Translations under genes and position numbers: made by a program
Part shown: piece after piece, positions 31,393 to 40,105 of the stretch
Layout: each line of letters opens with the position of its first letter
How positions within the stretch are numbered: position 1 is the first letter of the stretch
Notes under the pieces: generated by a model
Databases searched by the model: none
Told to the model about the DNA's origin: nothing
What the model saw: only the letters and a program-made list of their open reading frames with translations
NCBI GenBank assembly: GCA_964467255.1
Contig: CAYXPR010000002.1
Span: 1-64,000, forward strand
Direction: 5' to 3'
From: CAYXPR01 sp964467255
Lineage (GTDB): Bacteria > Pseudomonadota > Alphaproteobacteria > Rickettsiales > RGZB01
DNA: 64,000 nucleotides

Positions 31393-32676
31393 CTATTTCC
31401 GGCGTGGCAGGCAATCAAAGCCCGCATAGCGTGCAGAAGTAGAGAGCGTTTCTTCGATGCGAATCAGCTCGTTATACTTCGCCAAACGGTCGGAGCGGCA
31501 AAGCGAGCCGGTTTTAATCTGGCCGCAATTGGTTGCCACGGCAAGGTGCGCGATGGTGGTGTCTTCCGTTTCGCCCGAGCGGTGTGAAAGAATGCTGCGG
31601 TAACCCGCCGCCGTCGCCAGATTCACCGTTTCCAGCGTTTCGGTCAGCGTGCCAATTTGATTGACCTTCACCAGCACGGCATTCGCCATGCCTTCTTCAA
31701 TGCCTTTGGCCAGAATCTTCGGGTTGGTCACGAACAAATCGTCGCCCACCAGCTGGATTTTATCTGCCAGTGCCTGCGTGATAGAACGCCAGCCTTTATG
31801 GTCATTTTCCGCCATCGCATCTTCGATGGAAACAATCGGATAATCCGTCACCAGCGATTCGTAATATTTCACCAGCCCATCGGAATCGAGCGTTTTGCCC
31901 TCGCCTTCCAGCTTGTATTTCTTGTCTTTGAAGAACTCGGTGGAAGCCGCATCGAGTGCCAGCACCACATCTTCACCCGGCTTATAGCCCGCAGATTCAA
32001 TCGCCTTCAGCACATAATCAAGCGCATCGCGCGTGCCCTTCAGGTCTGGTGCGAAACCGCCTTCATCACCCACAGCCGTCGAAAAGCCCGCCTTTGCGAG
32101 GTTCTTTTTCAGCGCATGGAACACTTCCGCACCCATGCGGATGGCATCAGTGATAGAGCCAGCGGAAACCGGCATAATCATGAATTCTTGGATATCAATT
32201 GGGTTATTGGCATGCGCGCCACCGTTAATAATGTTCATCAGCGGCACAGGCATAACGTTGGCGTTAATGCCGCCCACATAGGAATAAAGCGGAATGCGTG
32301 CGCTCATCGCCGCGGCTTTCGCCACTGCCAGCGATACGCCCAGAATAGCGTTCGCGCCAAGGCGACCTTTATTTTCAGTGCCATCGAGTTGAATCAGCGC
32401 CGTATCAATCACCTTCTGCCAGCTAGCATCCATGCCGATAATGGCATCAGCAATTTCCGTATTGACGTTCTGAACGGCTTTAAGCACGCCCTTGCCAAGG
32501 TAACGCTTCGCATCGCCATCGCGCAGTTCCACGGCTTCCAGCGTACCGGTCGAGGCACCGCTTGGCACTGCCGCACGGCCAATCGAGCCGTCTTCCAGCT
32601 CTACATCCACTTCCACTGTGGGGTTGCCGCGGCTATCCAAGATTTCGCGGGCGTAAATCGCAATAATATCAGCCAT
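31393..32676 (-). CDS. eno: Enolase
   Basis: 427 residues, full length. The N-terminal ILDSRGNPTVEVDVEL, the catalytic-loop SGASTGTLEAVELRD and the signature ILSHRSGETEDTTIAHLAVATN near the C-terminus are all present, with metal ligands in ALDAAST and SIEDAMAEND. It converts 2-phosphoglycerate to phosphoenolpyruvate in the cytosol. Single gene followed by ftsB. Confidence 0.98.
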   Translation of the reverse strand: MADIIAIYAREILDSRGNPTVEVDVELEDGSIGRAAVPSGASTGTLEAVELRDGDAKRYLGKGVLKAVQNVNTEIADAIIGMDASWQKVIDTALIQLDGTENKGRLGANAILGVSLAVAKAAAMSARIPLYSYVGGINANVMPVPLMNIINGGAHANNPIDIQEFMIMPVSAGSITDAIRMGAEVFHALKKNLAKAGFSTAVGDEGGFAPDLKGTRDALDYVLKAIESAGYKPGEDVVLALDAASTEFFKDKKYKLEGEGKTLDSDGLVKYYESLVTDYPIVSIEDAMAENDHKGWRSITQALADKIQLVGDDLFVTNPKILAKGIEEGMANAVLVKVNQIGTLTETLETVNLATAAGYRSILSHRSGETEDTTIAHLAVATNCGQIKTGSLCRSDRLAKYNELIRIEETLSTSARYAGFDCLPRRK

Positions 32677-32744
32677 GTGTATTACCTTTAAAATAAAGCG
32701 CTATAAGCGGGCAAAGCTATAGCAGCACCGCCTTGATTACACAA

Positions 32745-32781
32745 GCAATTTTGAAAAACCAAAGGGGGCAATTTTGAAAAA
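32745..32781. repeat. Short direct repeat between eno and the BON lipoprotein gene
   Basis: GCAATTTTGAAAAA occurs at 32745-32758 and 32768-32781, 23 bp apart, in the 129-bp gap upstream of eno. It could be a pair of protein sites or a slippage relic. No promoter is clear. Confidence 0.4.
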
Positions 32782-32805
32782 TCGGGGGGTATTAAGCAGG
32801 GGATG

Positions 32806-33402
32806 CTAGTTCCTGAGTGGGTCTTCCTTCAGGCGCACGTGGCTCACCACTTTTTGCACGCCCTTCACCTTGCTGGCTACCACGGTGGCAACATCCAGCT
32901 CGTTTTCGTCCTGCGCGATGCCAATCAGATACACCACCGCATTCACGGTTTCGACGTTGTAATTGATAGAACGCACGTTGCGCTCCAGCAGCAATTTGGC
33001 TTTCACCTGCGCGGTAATCCACGCATCCTTGGTATCGTTCTTGATAGAGGTTTTGTCGCGCACTTCAATTTCGTTAATCACTTCCTTCACGCCCTGGGGC
33101 TGCCATGCAAGGCGCACCGCCTCCACCTTCGATTCAGGTTTTTGCACATTGCCCGTTAGCAGCACACGGCCTTCATTCACCTCAATACTCACGCCGGAGT
33201 AAAGGTCATTCACGTCTTTCTGGATATAGAGCGAATTGATTTTGGTGCGGATGGTGATGTCGTCAATCGTATCCCCCGCTGAGCGCTCCTGCGTGACGGA
33301 ATAACCCGTGGCACCCGCGCCTGCGCCTGCAGCCGCAAGGCAGCCGGAAAGTACCGGAACTAGGCTTAAAACCACACAGAGTGAAAGGTAGCGACGCAGC
33401 AT
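32806..33402 (-). CDS. Double-BON-domain outer membrane lipoprotein, DolP-like
   Basis: 198 residues with a signal peptide and lipobox LSGC. Two BON domains follow: residues about 45-115 (IRTKINSLYI...GRVLLTGNV) and 120-195 (AWITAQVKAKLLLER...VVYLIGIA). This is the layout of E. coli DolP (YraP), which helps outer-membrane integrity. Its neighbours yraN and rsmI and the divergent LpoA-like gene reproduce the E. coli yraL-yraM-yraN-yraP neighbourhood, supporting the assignment. Confidence 0.85.
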   Translation of the reverse strand: MLRRYLSLCVVLSLVPVLSGCLAAAGAGAGATGYSVTQERSAGDTIDDITIRTKINSLYIQKDVNDLYSGVSIEVNEGRVLLTGNVQKPESKVEAVRLAWQPQGVKEVINEIEVRDKTSIKNDTKDAWITAQVKAKLLLERNVRSINYNVETVNAVVYLIGIAQDENELDVATVVASKVKGVQKVVSHVRLKEDPLRN

Positions 33403-33420
33403 ATTATGATTCCTTTTCGG

Positions 33421-33786
33421 TTAGACCGCGCGAGAAAGCCATGCAGATTGTATATAACGCAACTTGCATGGCCACTGCCACAGCATCACATCAAACCTGA
33501 TGGAAAGGGTAGCAAACTGCGGGTGTTTTGCAATGAATAACATTGCTGCGCGCTCAATGCGCCGCTGCTGATGCACGGTCAGCACCTCGTCCACCGCGCC
33601 ACGCCGCGCTTTTACCTCCACCATTGCCACCACATCGCGGCGCTTCGCAACAATATCAATCTCACCCACTTTGGTTTTGTAGCGCGTGAATAAAATGCGA
33701 TAGCCACGCAGCATTAAATATGCACAGGTAAAAAACTCCGCCATTTTGCCGAAGCGATAGGCTTTCTGGCGTTTTTTTTCCGTCAT
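33421..33786 (-). CDS. yraN: YraN/UPF0102 nuclease-fold protein
   Basis: 121 residues with the UPF0102 sequence FGKMAEFFTCAYLMLRGYRILFTRYKTKVGEIDIVAKR, then VAMVEVKAR, the E-x-K core of a restriction-endonuclease-like fold. Its ATG overlaps the TGA of rsmI, so it is translationally coupled. The cellular role of the family is not settled. Confidence 0.9.
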   Translation of the reverse strand: MTEKKRQKAYRFGKMAEFFTCAYLMLRGYRILFTRYKTKVGEIDIVAKRRDVVAMVEVKARRGAVDEVLTVHQQRRIERAAMLFIAKHPQFATLSIRFDVMLWQWPCKLRYIQSAWLSRAV

Positions 33787-34673
33787 TCCTTCAGCTCCAG
33801 CGCGCGGCGGTACAGGTCGTTTTTAGAAAGCCCATAGGTTTGTGCCACAAAAGCAGCGGCCTCTTTCACGCTCATTTCCTTCATGGCTTTTTTAAGCGCC
33901 TCATCAATGCTGCCTGCATCGTGCGTTTCTTCTGCTGGCGGTGCAACGAGCAGCACCACCTCGCCTTTAATTTCCTCGCGCTGCTGCATTTCATTATGCA
34001 ATTCGCTGAGTGGTGCGCGCACCACTTCTTCAAAACGCTTGGTCAATTCGCGTGCCATCACCGCCATGCGGTTTTCGCCAAACACCTCCGCCATATCCGC
34101 TAGTGTTTCCACCATGCGGCGCGGGCTTTCATAAAAAATCAATGTACCGGGAATGGCTTTGAGTGTTTCCAGTTTCTTTTTACGGGCTGCAGATTTAGGC
34201 GGCAAAAATCCGGCGAAGAAAAATCCGTCACTCGGCAAGCCGCTGCTCACCAGCGCCGCCAGCATCGCGCTCGCACCGGGCAGGCTTATCACATCAATGC
34301 CCTGCGCCACCGCCTCTTCCACCAATTTATATCCGGGGTCTGACACCAGCGGCGTGCCTGCGTCTGACACCATCACCACGCGCTTACCGCCCACCAGTGC
34401 GTCCATCACCTTGGGGCGCACGCTGGCCGCGTTGTGGTCGTTATACGCCAGCATACTCGCCTTAATACCGTAATGCTGAAGCAGGTGCCCCGTCACGCGC
34501 GTATCCTCGCACACCACCATGTCAGCCGCCTTCAGCGCCTCCAGCACTCGCAAAGTAATGTCTTTCAAATTACCAATCGGTGTGGCCGCCACATACAGGC
34601 CTGCCTTGAAGACTGACGCTTCCGGTTTACTTACGTCTGTGGTTTCGGTATCATCAGCGCGATTCTGACGCAT
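33783..34673 (-). CDS. rsmI: 16S rRNA (cytidine1402-2'-O)-methyltransferase
   Basis: 296 residues. LYVAATPIGNLKDITLRVLEALKAADMVVCEDTR at the N-terminus and VSDAGTPLVSDPGYKLV are the tetrapyrrole-methylase-fold signatures of RsmI. It methylates C1402 of 16S rRNA. Its start codon lies only 9 bp from the divergent LpoA-like start codon, so promoters for the two must lie within each other's coding region or leader. Confidence 0.95.
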   Translation of the reverse strand: MRQNRADDTETTDVSKPEASVFKAGLYVAATPIGNLKDITLRVLEALKAADMVVCEDTRVTGHLLQHYGIKASMLAYNDHNAASVRPKVMDALVGGKRVVMVSDAGTPLVSDPGYKLVEEAVAQGIDVISLPGASAMLAALVSSGLPSDGFFFAGFLPPKSAARKKKLETLKAIPGTLIFYESPRRMVETLADMAEVFGENRMAVMARELTKRFEEVVRAPLSELHNEMQQREEIKGEVVLLVAPPAEETHDAGSIDEALKKAMKEMSVKEAAAFVAQTYGLSKNDLYRRALELKE

Positions 34674-34682
34674 GGATTAAAA

Positions 34683-35945
34683 ATGCCTTCTTTGTTTTCG
34701 AGCAATTCCCGTTTTTATCTTCTAAGCCTGTTGTGCCTGATGGTGGCGCTGCTCGCCGCGTGCGACAGCAGGCCACCGCCGAAGCGGCTATATAGTAGCC
34801 CGGAAGTGTATCAGAGCGTGCTGCTAAATAAAAGCGAAGCCGAGGCGGTGGACGAAGATGCCCCGCCGGCGAAAGTACCCGATGATGGCAAAATTAAAAT
34901 CGCGCTGCTGATTCCGCTCACCGGCGGCTCTACCGGCCTTGGTGACGTGATGCTGAACGCCGCCGAACTAGCGCTGTTCGACATTGGCGACCCTAACATT
35001 GAGGTGCTGCCGTTTGATACGCAAGGCACAGCCTATGGCGCGAAAGTAGCCGTCACCGAAGCCATTAAAAATAACGTGAAGCTCATCTTGGGGCCGATTT
35101 ACAGTGAGGAGGCTGAAGCCGCCGCCCCCATCGCGGCACGAGCGGGCGTGAACATCATCGCCTTTTCAAACAACCGAAAGCTAACGGAAAAAGGCGTGTT
35201 CTTACTCGGCTTCATGCCGGAGCAGCAAATTGAACGCGTGCTGGAATTCGCACGTGGCCAGAGCATGGAACATTACTCTGCATTGGTGACGGATGATGAG
35301 TTCGGCCATGTGACGTTGGATGCTTTCAAGCGCACCTTAAGCCGCCATGCGATTGAGCCTTCCACCATCGGGTTTTACGATGCCGTAGGCAAAGCGCTTT
35401 CAACCGAGCTAAAAGAAGTGGATAAGTCTGCCGCCGTGACCAAGAATATGACAAAGCCGGATACGGCAAAAACCCACGCACTGCTGGTGCCAGAAGGTGG
35501 ACGCAACGCGATGACAATTGCCGCACGTCTCTATCGCCACGGCACTAAAACAGGCCATGTGCGCTTGCTTGGCAGCGGCCAGTGGGATGATGAATTGCTG
35601 CTGGAAGAACCAAAGCTGCAAGGCAGCTGGTTTGCGACATCACCGCCCAAACAGCGCGAATTATTTGAATCGCATTTTAAAGACGTATACGGCTTTAACC
35701 CCATCCGCATTGCAAGCTTAGCGTATGACGGTATCGCGCTGGCGGCGCTGCTGGCACAGAATGACGACTTCAGCAAGTCTGCCCTTTTAAGCCCGCGTGG
35801 TTTTGCCGGGGTAAATGGCGTGTTCCGTTTTAACAAGGATGGCAGCAGCGAACGCGCACTCGCGATTATTGAAATACGCGGCAAACAGTTCGAGGAAATT
35901 GACCCCGCACCTTCCACCTTTGAAAGAAATGATTTCGGCTTCTAG
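34683..35945 (+). CDS. LpoA/LppC-like penicillin-binding protein activator lipoprotein
   Basis: 420 residues. The signal peptide ends in LLAAC, giving an outer-membrane lipoprotein. The body is a type I periplasmic-binding-protein fold (KIALLIPLTGGSTGLGDVMLNAAELALFD; LGPIYSEEAEAAAPIAARAGVNIIAFSNN) as in the C-terminal domain of LpoA. The N-terminal TPR domain of E. coli LpoA is missing, which is normal in alphaproteobacteria. Expected role: support of PBP activity in peptidoglycan growth. It converges on hemW with a 4-bp overlap. Confidence 0.82.
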   Translation: MPSLFSSNSRFYLLSLLCLMVALLAACDSRPPPKRLYSSPEVYQSVLLNKSEAEAVDEDAPPAKVPDDGKIKIALLIPLTGGSTGLGDVMLNAAELALFDIGDPNIEVLPFDTQGTAYGAKVAVTEAIKNNVKLILGPIYSEEAEAAAPIAARAGVNIIAFSNNRKLTEKGVFLLGFMPEQQIERVLEFARGQSMEHYSALVTDDEFGHVTLDAFKRTLSRHAIEPSTIGFYDAVGKALSTELKEVDKSAAVTKNMTKPDTAKTHALLVPEGGRNAMTIAARLYRHGTKTGHVRLLGSGQWDDELLLEEPKLQGSWFATSPPKQRELFESHFKDVYGFNPIRIASLAYDGIALAALLAQNDDFSKSALLSPRGFAGVNGVFRFNKDGSSERALAIIEIRGKQFEEIDPAPSTFERNDFGF

Positions 35946-37102
35946 CCTTCGGTGAGCTTGGCCAGCAAGCTGTTCAGCACCAGCCGCCCGCGTGTGGTGG
36001 TGCGGATATTCTCCGCCTGCCGCTCTAGCATGCCCAGCTTTATATAGTCTTCGATTTTTACTTTGAATGCGGCGGCAGATGCGCCTGCCAGTGTGAGTAG
36101 CTCTTTCTCGTTCATACCTTCTTTAAGGCGCAACCCCATCATCAGCGCTTCAGAAAATAGCTCCTCGCCCTGCACCACTTCATCAGACTGAATGCCGCAA
36201 CCGGATTGCGCCACTTCATCGAGCCATGCTTGCGGGCTGTGACGCATCATCACCGCGCGGCGGCCACTGGCAGATTTAAGGCGGCTGTGCGCACCGGGGC
36301 CGATGCCGAGATATTCCCCATATTGCCAGTAGGCCAGATTGTGGCGCGATTCAAAGTTAGGCTTCGCATAGTTCGACACTTCATAGTCAAAAAGACCTGC
36401 CTGCGCTGCCATCTCGGTGGTTTTTTCATAAAGGGCGGCGGCGGTTTCATCGTCTGGCAGTTCAAATTTTTTCTGCTGATAGGCCGCATAAAACGGCGTG
36501 CCTTTTTCAATCGTGAGCTGGTAGAGCGACAAATGCGGCGTGCCGAAGGCAAGAGCTTTTTTAAGCTCCGCTTCCCACGCCGGAACGGTTTGGTGTGGGC
36601 GGGCGTAGATAAGGTCGAAGGAAAAATTGCTCCACACACTGCCTGCCATTTCTAGCGCTTTGAGCGCCTCGGCACTGGAATGTTCGCGCCCGAGAAATTT
36701 TAGATCGGCATCGTTCAGCGCTTGAATACCCATGGAAAGACGGTTCACGCCTGCTGCTTTAAAGGCTTTGAATTTTTGCGCTTCTGCGGAAGTGGGGTTG
36801 GCTTCAAGCGTGATTTCAATATCAGGCTCGAACGGAAAGTGCTTGCCCGCTGCTTCAATCACCGCAGCCACGGTTTCAGGCTGCATGAGCGATGGCGTGC
36901 CGCCGCCAAAAAAAATGCTGACCAGCTTCCGCCCTTTCAGCTTTTCAGAAAAATGCGCAAGTTCTGTGAGGTAGGCATCGCGCCATGATTCGTGCTGAAT
37001 GGATTCAGCCACATGGCTGTTAAAGTCGCAATACGGGCACTTGGCACGACAGAACGGCCAATGCACATAAAGCGCCAGTGAAGAATGTTTCACGTGAAAC
37101 AT
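35942..37102 (-). CDS. hemW: Radical SAM heme chaperone HemW
   Basis: 386 residues. The radical SAM cluster motif is CRAKCPYCDFNSH near residue 17, preceded by YVHWPFC as in HemW (formerly HemN-like). Further markers are SIFFGGGTPSLM, EANPTSAE and RLSMGIQALND. HemW inserts heme into respiratory enzymes and lacks coproporphyrinogen oxidase activity. The first six codons (MFHVKH) are encoded by a perfect parS site. It belongs to the rph-rdgB-hemW transcription unit. Confidence 0.95.
   Translation of the reverse strand: MFHVKHSSLALYVHWPFCRAKCPYCDFNSHVAESIQHESWRDAYLTELAHFSEKLKGRKLVSIFFGGGTPSLMQPETVAAVIEAAGKHFPFEPDIEITLEANPTSAEAQKFKAFKAAGVNRLSMGIQALNDADLKFLGREHSSAEALKALEMAGSVWSNFSFDLIYARPHQTVPAWEAELKKALAFGTPHLSLYQLTIEKGTPFYAAYQQKKFELPDDETAAALYEKTTEMAAQAGLFDYEVSNYAKPNFESRHNLAYWQYGEYLGIGPGAHSRLKSASGRRAVMMRHSPQAWLDEVAQSGCGIQSDEVVQGEELFSEALMMGLRLKEGMNEKELLTLAGASAAAFKVKIEDYIKLGMLERQAENIRTTTRGRLVLNSLLAKLTEG
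37087..37102. other. parS centromere-like site (ParB binding)
   Basis: TGTTTCACGTGAAACA is a perfect 16-bp palindrome identical to the bacterial parS consensus. It begins at the hemW start codon and encodes MFHVKH. ParB loads at such sites near oriC to drive chromosome segregation. No second copy is seen in the window. Confidence 0.93.
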
Positions 37103-37126
37103 ATGACAAAGTGTGACAACGTAAGA

Positions 37127-37759
37127 TTACCCCTTCCGGGCGGGCTTTTTTGTGGTAAAGCAGCGCGCGATGAGTTGGTTGAATGCATCCGCACGGTGGC
37201 TGATGGCGTGTTTTTCATCCGGCTCCATTTCACCAAACGTGACGGGATAACGGTTCGGCTGAAAAATCGCATCATAGCCAAAACCCTTTTTGCCCTTGGG
37301 CGGAAATATCAGCGTGCCATAGACCTTGCCTTCGACCTCTACATGCTCACCATCGGGCCAATAGAGCGACAGCGCGCACACGAAATGCGCGTCATGGTCT
37401 TTGTCGGTGCCGGTTTGCGTCACCAGTTCTTGCCGCACTTTTTCCATCGCCATATTGAAGTTTTTTTCAGGCCCAGCCCAACGTGCGGAGTAAATTCCCG
37501 GCGCACCACTTAAGGCTGGCACGACCAAGCCGGAATCATCACTTAAGGAAATATGTTTGGTTTTTTCTGCAAAATATTGCGACTTGATGAGCGCGTTGCC
37601 GATGAAGCTATCCGCTGTTTCCTCCGGCTCTTCAAAACCAAAATCGGCCCCGCTGGTAACATTCACGCCAAACGGTGCAAGCAGCTCATTAATTTCGCGT
37701 ATCTTGCCTTGGTTATGGCTGGCGATGATGATTTTTTCCCCTGCCTCGACCTTGCGCAT
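37127..37759 (-). CDS. rdgB: XTP/dITP diphosphatase (non-canonical purine NTP pyrophosphatase)
   Basis: ATG at 37759 (MRKVEAGEKIIIASHNQGKIREI) starts 1 bp after the rph stop; a longer frame to 37921 lies inside rph. 210 residues. SDDSGLVVPALSGAPGIYSARWAG and GYDAIFQPN define the Ham1/RdgB family, which removes ITP and XTP from the nucleotide pool. Co-transcribed with rph and hemW. Confidence 0.95.
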   Translation of the reverse strand: MRKVEAGEKIIIASHNQGKIREINELLAPFGVNVTSGADFGFEEPEETADSFIGNALIKSQYFAEKTKHISLSDDSGLVVPALSGAPGIYSARWAGPEKNFNMAMEKVRQELVTQTGTDKDHDAHFVCALSLYWPDGEHVEVEGKVYGTLIFPPKGKKGFGYDAIFQPNRYPVTFGEMEPDEKHAISHRADAFNQLIARCFTTKKPARKG

Positions 37760-37760
37760 G

Positions 37761-38489
37761 CTAAAGCCCCAATGCTTTTTTCTGCATGGCGGTGATGTCA
37801 GTAATGCCTTTTTTTGCAAGCTCCAGCAGCTTAGAAAACTGTTCTTCCGAGAAAGGCTCACCTTCCGCTGTTCCTTGAATTTCAACAATGCCACCCTTGC
37901 CAGTGATAACAAAATTGGCATCCGTACCCGCGCTACTATCTTCGATATAGTCTAAATCAAGCACCGGAGAACCTTGGTAAATGCCGCACGAGATGGCAGC
38001 AACGGAATCGAGCACCGGCAGATTTTTAATCTGTCCTTTTTCAACCAGACTGCGGAGCGCGAGATGCAGCGCCACGTAACCACCCGTGATGGAGGCTGTG
38101 CGCGTGCCGCCATCGGCGGTTATCACGTCGCAATCCACCGTGACCTGACGTTCACCGAGCATTTTTAAATCCGTCACCGCGCGGAGCGAGCGCCCAACAA
38201 GGCGCTGAATTTCCTGCGTGCGGCCCGATTGTTTGCCTTTGGCTGCTTCACGCGGCATACGGCTGTGGGTGGAGCGCGGTAACATGCCATATTCCGCCGT
38301 GACCCAGCCCTTGCCCGTGTTCCTTAAAAAAGGAGGTACGGAATCTTCCACTGTGGCGGTGCAGAGCACACGCGTGCCGCCGCATTCCACCATGCAAGAG
38401 CCCTCTGCGTAAGGGCTGACATGGGTTTCGAGGGTAATTTTTCGGAGCTCGGCCAGCGCGCGGCCAGAGGGACGGGAAGCAGATTTCAT
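37761..38489 (-). CDS. rph: Ribonuclease PH
   Basis: 242 residues. RPSGRALAELRKITLE at the start and CTATVEDSVPPFLRN, QEIQRLVGRSLRAVTDL and DCDVITADGGTRTASITG are RNase PH signatures. It trims tRNA 3' ends by phosphorolysis. In many alphaproteobacteria hrcA lies between rph and grpE; here the two genes are divergent with 89 bp between start codons and hrcA is absent. Confidence 0.97.
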   Translation of the reverse strand: MKSASRPSGRALAELRKITLETHVSPYAEGSCMVECGGTRVLCTATVEDSVPPFLRNTGKGWVTAEYGMLPRSTHSRMPREAAKGKQSGRTQEIQRLVGRSLRAVTDLKMLGERQVTVDCDVITADGGTRTASITGGYVALHLALRSLVEKGQIKNLPVLDSVAAISCGIYQGSPVLDLDYIEDSSAGTDANFVITGKGGIVEIQGTAEGEPFSEEQFSKLLELAKKGITDITAMQKKALGL

Positions 38490-38520
38490 GAGACACCTAA
38501 CATTTTTTCAGTAATAACTA

Positions 38521-38550
38521 TTGAAATCATAACGGTCTACACTACATATT
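38521..38550 (+). promoter_or_regulatory. Candidate heat-shock (RpoH-type) promoter of grpE
   Basis: TTGAAA (38521-38526), 18 bp, then CATATT (38545-38550), roughly the RpoH pattern. It lies about 30 bp before the grpE start. No CIRCE element is visible, in keeping with the absent hrcA. Confidence 0.4.
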
Positions 38551-38578
38551 GGAAGCGTTTATACACGCGCGTAAAGAT

Positions 38579-39187
38579 ATGAAAGATAAGAAAAAGAAAG
38601 ACGGCATGAAACCTAAATCAACGAAACACCCCTCGCCTGAAACCAAGGCAGAGGTAAATCCGGCTGCTGAAAACACCACAGGCACAGCAACAGAAGCACC
38701 CACTGTAGATGAAGCGGCGCTTTTAAAAGAAGAGGTCGCCGCGCTGAAAGATCAGATGCTGCGCGCCATGGCCGAGGCCGAAAACACCCGCAAGCGCACC
38801 CAGCGCGACCTTGAGGACGGGCGGAAATATGCTGTGACCTCGTTTGCGCGCGACTTGTTGAACGTGCTGGATAATTTTTACCGCACGGAAGAACATATGC
38901 CGAAGGACGCCGAAGCGCTCGACCCTGCGGTGAAGAATGTGATTGATGGCATTAACATGACGCGCAACGAGCTGGTGCGTGTGTTTGAATCGCACGGCAT
39001 CCGCCGCATTGACCCCAAGGGCGAAGCGTTCGACCACAACTTACACCAAGCCGTGGCCCAAGTGCCGGATGCAAAGGTAGCGCCAGGCACGGTGGTGCAT
39101 GTGGTGCAGGCGGGTTATATGCTGCATGACAGGCTGCTGCGCCCCGCGATGGTGGCGGTTTCTGCTGCACCGAATACGCCAGCTTAA
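38579..39187 (+). CDS. grpE: Nucleotide exchange factor GrpE
   Basis: The ATG at 38579 is chosen over an upstream TTG (38549) inside the promoter. About 202 residues. A Lys-rich, disordered N-terminus leads to the long helix (LKEEVAALKDQMLRAMAEAENTRKRTQRD), then the beta domain ending in GFLLHDRLLRPAMVAVS-like AGYMLHDRLLRPAMV, the GrpE signature. It releases ADP from DnaK. dnaK is not in the window. Confidence 0.95.
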   Translation: MKDKKKKDGMKPKSTKHPSPETKAEVNPAAENTTGTATEAPTVDEAALLKEEVAALKDQMLRAMAEAENTRKRTQRDLEDGRKYAVTSFARDLLNVLDNFYRTEEHMPKDAEALDPAVKNVIDGINMTRNELVRVFESHGIRRIDPKGEAFDHNLHQAVAQVPDAKVAPGTVVHVVQAGYMLHDRLLRPAMVAVSAAPNTPA

Positions 39188-39193
39188 ATTAGG

Positions 39194-40051
39194 CTACATA
39201 CATTCTTCGAGTGTTGCACAGGTGGCTTCAAGCACACCGTAAGAGCTGCCGACTTTGGATTCACCCACGGCGCGCACAGGCAGATAATCCTCCGCATCCA
39301 GATAAATATGGATGACAGGCTTGCGGGCTTTTTTCTCTTTTAACTCATTGCCTGTCCACCCCGCTTTGGGTTCTTCGGAGAGGGTGAGGTGCACGCGCCC
39401 CTCTTTATCCAGCCCTAGCACTTCGAACTTCAGGGTGGAAAGGCGGCGACCATCATACATCGGCAGGGTAAATTTTTTGTCCGGCTTCGCGCCCGACATA
39501 ATGGCAATCACGCGGGCGCGGGCCTCGAGCACGGCGCTGAGCGGGTCAAACACACCTTTCTTTTCGACGGCAGGCACTTCCTTGCGCTTGGCACGGTTTT
39601 CACCTGGCACGTTTTTTTCAGACTTCATGTTGCCTTCGGCATCATACACCATGTCAATATGGCGGCTGCCATAGCGCATTTTAAAACCAATCGAGACTGT
39701 TTCGGGCTGATATGCGTTGCCCTTGCGGCGGATGGTGCTGATAGTTTCGCTCTTATATTGGGTGATGGCCTTGGCGATGCCGTAAGACCGGATAATCGCC
39801 TTCATCTGGAGCGTGTCGGCGCCTGATGGCTTAATTTCCGTGTATAAATCCGCAATGTGAAGGCCAGACCAATACACCCCCACACGGCGGGCAGGCAGGC
39901 TTTTTTTGATTTCCGGCACTATGGGCGGTGTTTTAAACTTAAATAATTGATTTTCATCAATCTTTGCGCTCTGCGCCTGCGCCATAATGGGCAGTAGAAG
40001 CAGTAAAAATAGTGCCGCGCGCAGGGTTGATATAAGGTTTTTCATACCCAT
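39194..40051 (-). CDS. DUF3108-family periplasmic protein
   Basis: About 285 residues, starting at ATG 40051 or 40045, with a Sec signal ending in MAQAQ. Beta-rich body with RVGVYWSGLHIADLYTEIKPSG, KMRYGSRHIDMVYDAEG and a C-terminal HIYLDAEDYLPVRAVGESKVGSSYGVLEA, typical of DUF3108. Function unknown; conserved in alphaproteobacteria as a periplasmic lipocalin-like protein. It converges on grpE and diverges from clpB. Confidence 0.75.
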   Translation of the reverse strand: MGMKNLISTLRAALFLLLLLPIMAQAQSAKIDENQLFKFKTPPIVPEIKKSLPARRVGVYWSGLHIADLYTEIKPSGADTLQMKAIIRSYGIAKAITQYKSETISTIRRKGNAYQPETVSIGFKMRYGSRHIDMVYDAEGNMKSEKNVPGENRAKRKEVPAVEKKGVFDPLSAVLEARARVIAIMSGAKPDKKFTLPMYDGRRLSTLKFEVLGLDKEGRVHLTLSEEPKAGWTGNELKEKKARKPVIHIYLDAEDYLPVRAVGESKVGSSYGVLEATCATLEECM

Positions 40052-40053
40052 AT
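40026..40053 (+). promoter_or_regulatory. Candidate RpoH-type promoter of clpB
   Basis: GTTGAT (40026-40031), 15 bp, CCCATAT (40047-40053) fits CTTGAA/CCCATnT with mismatches. It lies inside the 5' end of the divergent DUF3108 gene, about 50 bp before the clpB ATG. Confidence 0.35.
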
Positions 40054-40105
40054 ATCATACAAGGGTCGCGGCGCTGCCGCAATTTGATAAGCAGGTGAGA
40101 CGAGT

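Noticed and set aside
31657..32691. 344-residue plus-strand frame opposite enolase
   Set aside because: It is fully antisense to eno, which has complete signatures, and has His/Arg-rich shadow composition.
37085..37513. Plus-strand frame beginning MFHVKH opposite rdgB
   Set aside because: Both strands of the palindromic parS encode MFHVKH; the rest is antisense to rdgB.
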